From Synechococcus sp. CS-1332 (lineage in GTDB: Bacteria > Cyanobacteriota > Cyanobacteriia > PCC-6307 > Cyanobiaceae): a stretch of 50,672 nt of DNA. The stretch is from positions 1-50,672 of the forward strand of contig NZ_JAHLYP010000053.1 in the NCBI RefSeq assembly GCF_025127995.1. Direction: 5' to 3'. The notes beneath the pieces are model-generated. The model was not told the DNA's origin and searched no databases. It saw nothing but the letters and a program-made list of their open reading frames with translations. The position numbers and the translations under genes are program-made. This document shows, piece after piece, positions 48,399 to 50,672 of the stretch; within the stretch, counting starts at the first letter, position 1, and each line of letters opens with the position of its first letter.

Positions 48399-50276
48399 AT
48401 GATGCCACCCGCCCTTACGTCCTTGGCCAGTCAACTGGCCGTCATTACTGTCTTCATACTCTTCAGTTTTGGACTGCTCGCAGCAACAAGGCTGAAGACG
48501 GGTGCCAGAGGCAGCACCAATAGCCAAAGCCGGAAGGTCCCAGAGGAGCGCAATGACGGCCTTGACCTTCTGGCCGGCCTCATCGCTTTTGGCGTGGTCT
48601 GCAACATCCTACTGATCCTGCCAGGGCTGATTGAACGTCTCACCGGATCGGGCGAACAGCCGATCCTGATGCTGCATCGATTCTGCAGCGGCCTCTCCAC
48701 GGCAGCCGTGCTGGTGGTGGCGCTGCTCGGATTCCTGGCCCTGATGCAAAGCAATCACTGGCCTGTGCCGAAGCCATTGCGTTCCATAACATCGCCTCTG
48801 GCCTCACGCTTCGGGACCGATGCCATCAACCCAATCAATGATGCCAGCCTGCGTGTGCTGTTCTTTGTGCCAGCCGTCTACCTTCTCTCCGTTCCCTACT
48901 TAGGACTGCAATATGATACTGGCCTTTATCATTTGCCGTCCGTACTTCATTTCCAAGCCTTCGGCCCTGAACTTGGACTGGCCAACTTTCATTTCAGCTT
49001 TGGATTTTTCAACCTGCAGCAGTTCGCCCAGGTCTCACTGCAGAATCTGAGCCCTTCAAGATTCATTCTCTCCCCGTCACTCAACCTCATTTTCCTGGAA
49101 GCCTTCATCCTCACGGTCGTCTCAAGCCTGGCATCAATTCAAAAGCCAGAGAAACCAAATGGATCGAGACAGACAACAACAAGGGCCCTGCTCTATCTTG
49201 CCACAGGCCTCCTCTTTGGGATTCAATCACTGAACTCACTGGTGTCATTTGATGCGGATTTTGCGGTATCAATGACAACGCTGATGCTGGTCTACATCGT
49301 CTACTTCTGCGGCCCTGGCCTGCGACGTGATCAGGCTCTGGCTCTTTCCCTTTTTCTGCCGCTGCTGAAGCTCTCAGGAGCCTTGGGCCTTGCCCTGATT
49401 CTCTTGCTGGAGTTGCTGCATCAGAGGCCCGCGATCAAGAACTATCGCCTGCGAGGAGCCTTTCGCGTCGTCGGCCTAGCGCTGCGCACTCTCAAAATGA
49501 AAAGCACCTTGGCAGGCGCCACCCTGTTGGCCTACGCAGGCATGCTGGCGACGAACCTGATCACGTCCGGATATCTTCTCTTCCCCCTTCCCATGACTGG
49601 ACCGTGGGGAGAACAGGCTGTTCCCTTGGCCTCAACCAAGTTCATCAGAAGTGCACTGGTCACAAATTATGCTCGTTTCGATGACAACATATCGCTGTCG
49701 GCAAGCGTGTATCCGAAACATCTGACGCTATCCGATTGGCTGCCAAGATTTCTATCTACATCCAGAGGGCAGCTGATGACGTTCTGGATCGTTTCCGCCT
49801 TGGTCCTATTTCTCGTCCTCGCTGCAATGACGATCGCAAGCAGGCGAAAGATTCGTGAACAAAAGTTGATGCATCTCAGTGCCTGCCTCCTACCTGTGAC
49901 GGTACTGGCGCTGTTGGCATTACCTCCCAATCCACGGTTCTTTCCTTGGATTGGCTCTCTGATCGGCTTTGAGTTCACCGAGCTGGTGATTTTCTATCCA
50001 CTGATTTCCTTGCTGACATCCACCCTACTGATGTCATTGCTGAGCGTGCGCTTACAGCGATCGCTTCTCAAGGCGACCGGTCCTGAACAGTACTCCATCA
50101 GGTCGCTTTCGAAAAATCAACTTTATGGTTGGCACTCAAGACACGAATCTGCTGCTGACTCCAAGGGAATTCAGGTCCGCTCTCCCAAAAAAGACAAATG
50201 CTGGTCGATTCAGCCTCCATGCACCCCCTACCTTCCATCCGCTGAAGGAAAATCCAAAAAGACGACAATGAACTGA
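48399..50276 (+). CDS. LIC_10190-like polytopic membrane protein
   Basis: This 625-residue protein has at least 12 hydrophobic segments. The segment YDTGLYHLPSVLHFQAFG followed by GLANFHFSFGFFN resembles, as I recall it, the LIC_10190 family of membrane proteins of unknown function (DTxLYHLQ... and GLxNLHxRxGFN), which are often near surface polysaccharide genes. It may be a glycosyltransferase-C-like or polymerase-type protein. Its composition is less GC-rich than its neighbours, with more TCA, CTT and AGA-type codons, which fits horizontal acquisition. The start could be GTG 48369, ATG 48399 or ATG 48402. Confidence 0.72.
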   Translation: MMPPALTSLASQLAVITVFILFSFGLLAATRLKTGARGSTNSQSRKVPEERNDGLDLLAGLIAFGVVCNILLILPGLIERLTGSGEQPILMLHRFCSGLSTAAVLVVALLGFLALMQSNHWPVPKPLRSITSPLASRFGTDAINPINDASLRVLFFVPAVYLLSVPYLGLQYDTGLYHLPSVLHFQAFGPELGLANFHFSFGFFNLQQFAQVSLQNLSPSRFILSPSLNLIFLEAFILTVVSSLASIQKPEKPNGSRQTTTRALLYLATGLLFGIQSLNSLVSFDADFAVSMTTLMLVYIVYFCGPGLRRDQALALSLFLPLLKLSGALGLALILLLELLHQRPAIKNYRLRGAFRVVGLALRTLKMKSTLAGATLLAYAGMLATNLITSGYLLFPLPMTGPWGEQAVPLASTKFIRSALVTNYARFDDNISLSASVYPKHLTLSDWLPRFLSTSRGQLMTFWIVSALVLFLVLAAMTIASRRKIREQKLMHLSACLLPVTVLALLALPPNPRFFPWIGSLIGFEFTELVIFYPLISLLTSTLLMSLLSVRLQRSLLKATGPEQYSIRSLSKNQLYGWHSRHESAADSKGIQVRSPKKDKCWSIQPPCTPYLPSAEGKSKKTTMN

Positions 50277-50342
50277 CCACCTGCATGGGCAAACCCAGCG
50301 AGCGGGCGAAATGGCCGCAGCCTTCAGAGGCGCATTGAACAC

Positions 50343-50368
50343 AAAAAAGTGCCCTTGCTAAGGGCACT
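50343..50368 (-). terminator. Rho-independent terminator after psbD
   Basis: On the minus strand, AGTGCCCTT and AAGGGCACT form a 9-bp stem with a 3-nt loop, followed by five to six T. It lies 36 nt beyond the psbD stop codon. Confidence 0.9.
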
Positions 50369-50404
50369 AAGTGTACTCAGAAGTGAGAAAGGAAAGATCT
50401 GCGA

Positions 50405-50672
50405 TCAGAGCGCGTTGCCGCGGGGCAGAACCTCTTCAGGGAAGATGAAGTTTTCGTGCGGCTGGTCGGCGGGGGCCATCCAGGCACGCAGACCTTCGTT
50501 GAGCAGGATGTTCTTGGTGTAGAACGTTTCAAATTCAGGATCCTCCGCGGCGCGGATCTCCTGGCTCACAAAGTCATAGGCCCGCAGGTTGAGGGCCAGA
50601 CCGATGATGCCGATGCTGCTGGTCCACAGACCCATCACCGGCACGAACAGCATGAAGAAGTGCAGCCAGCGC
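50405..50672 (-). CDS. psbD: Photosystem II D2 protein PsbD, C-terminal part (cut by window edge)
   Basis: The last 88 residues of D2 are visible: [36 protein letters not shown] and the ending [18 protein letters not shown]2 is one of the two photosystem II reaction-centre proteins in the thylakoid. In most cyanobacteria a psbD copy overlaps psbC, whereas here a terminator follows 36 nt after the stop, so this is likely a second, monocistronic psbD copy, of the kind usually induced by high light. The 5' part lies beyond position 50672. Confidence 0.95.
   Translation of the reverse strand, partial: RWLHFFMLFVPVMGLWTSSIGIIGLALNLRAYDFVSQEIRAAEDPEFETFYTKNILLNEGLRAWMAPADQPHENFIFPEEVLPRGNAL

Overview
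The window is a GC-rich, gene-dense stretch of a cyanobacterial chromosome. Recognisable oxygenic-photosynthesis genes include psbU, the C-terminal part of psbD, ndhO, a CRR7-type NDH factor, zeta-carotene desaturase (crtQ), a PucC/BCD-type transporter and a probable petL. High GC, short spacers, many GTG/TTG starts and start/stop overlaps suggest a Cyanobium / high-GC Synechococcus-type picocyanobacterium. That placement is an inference from gene content, not from a search. No rRNA, tRNA or CRISPR was seen.

Layout. 131-6381 (minus): inositol-monophosphatase-like enzyme, BCD/PucC transporter, TolC-like outer-membrane protein, TIGR03279 radical SAM protein and UppP. 6453-9553 (plus): DUF3120 membrane protein, psbU with its terminator, nadB. 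9564-15686: VKOR-thioredoxin fusion diverging from rimO, an MFS exporter, a tiny minus-strand petL-like gene, a B12-type radical SAM protein and a hypothetical protein. 15710-20419: DUF4346, a GNAT/FemAB-like protein, a secreted hypothetical, a RibD-C reductase coupled to a double-domain PTPS/QueD protein, aroK and CRR7. 20454-25612: GST, DUF751, rbfA, GH3 (NagZ-like), a GT2-TPR protein and hemD. 25587-28017 (minus): crtQ, an SRPBCC protein and a lipoprotein gene broken by a frameshift in a C8 tract. 28147-31833: A-type Fe-S carrier, TPR protein, TIGR03492 LpxB-like protein, small membrane protein, TIGR01777 oxidoreductase, ndhO.

31834-33455 is a graveyard of mobile elements. A decayed IS5-type element starts at the base after the ndhO stop codon. 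It abuts an internally deleted IS110-type recombinase remnant, whose upstream non-coding end still folds like a bridge RNA. A membrane-anchored pentapeptide-repeat protein follows, then a J-domain protein and two tandem SLH-porins, each with its own terminator.

39327-47811 (plus) is a tightly coupled five-gene unit: two GT39/ArnT-like membrane glycosyltransferases (one with a C-terminal TPR-like region), a methyltransferase-GT2 (Dpm1-like) fusion, an AglD/YbhN-like membrane protein, and an acyltransferase-3/SGNH protein. Together these look like a pathway that makes polyprenyl-phosphate sugars, transfers them on the outer face of the membrane and acylates the product. I regard it as the best candidate for an undescribed system here. 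It is followed by about 590 bp of structured non-coding DNA, a compositionally different LIC_10190-like membrane protein, and the 3' end of a psbD gene that is followed by a terminator rather than psbC.
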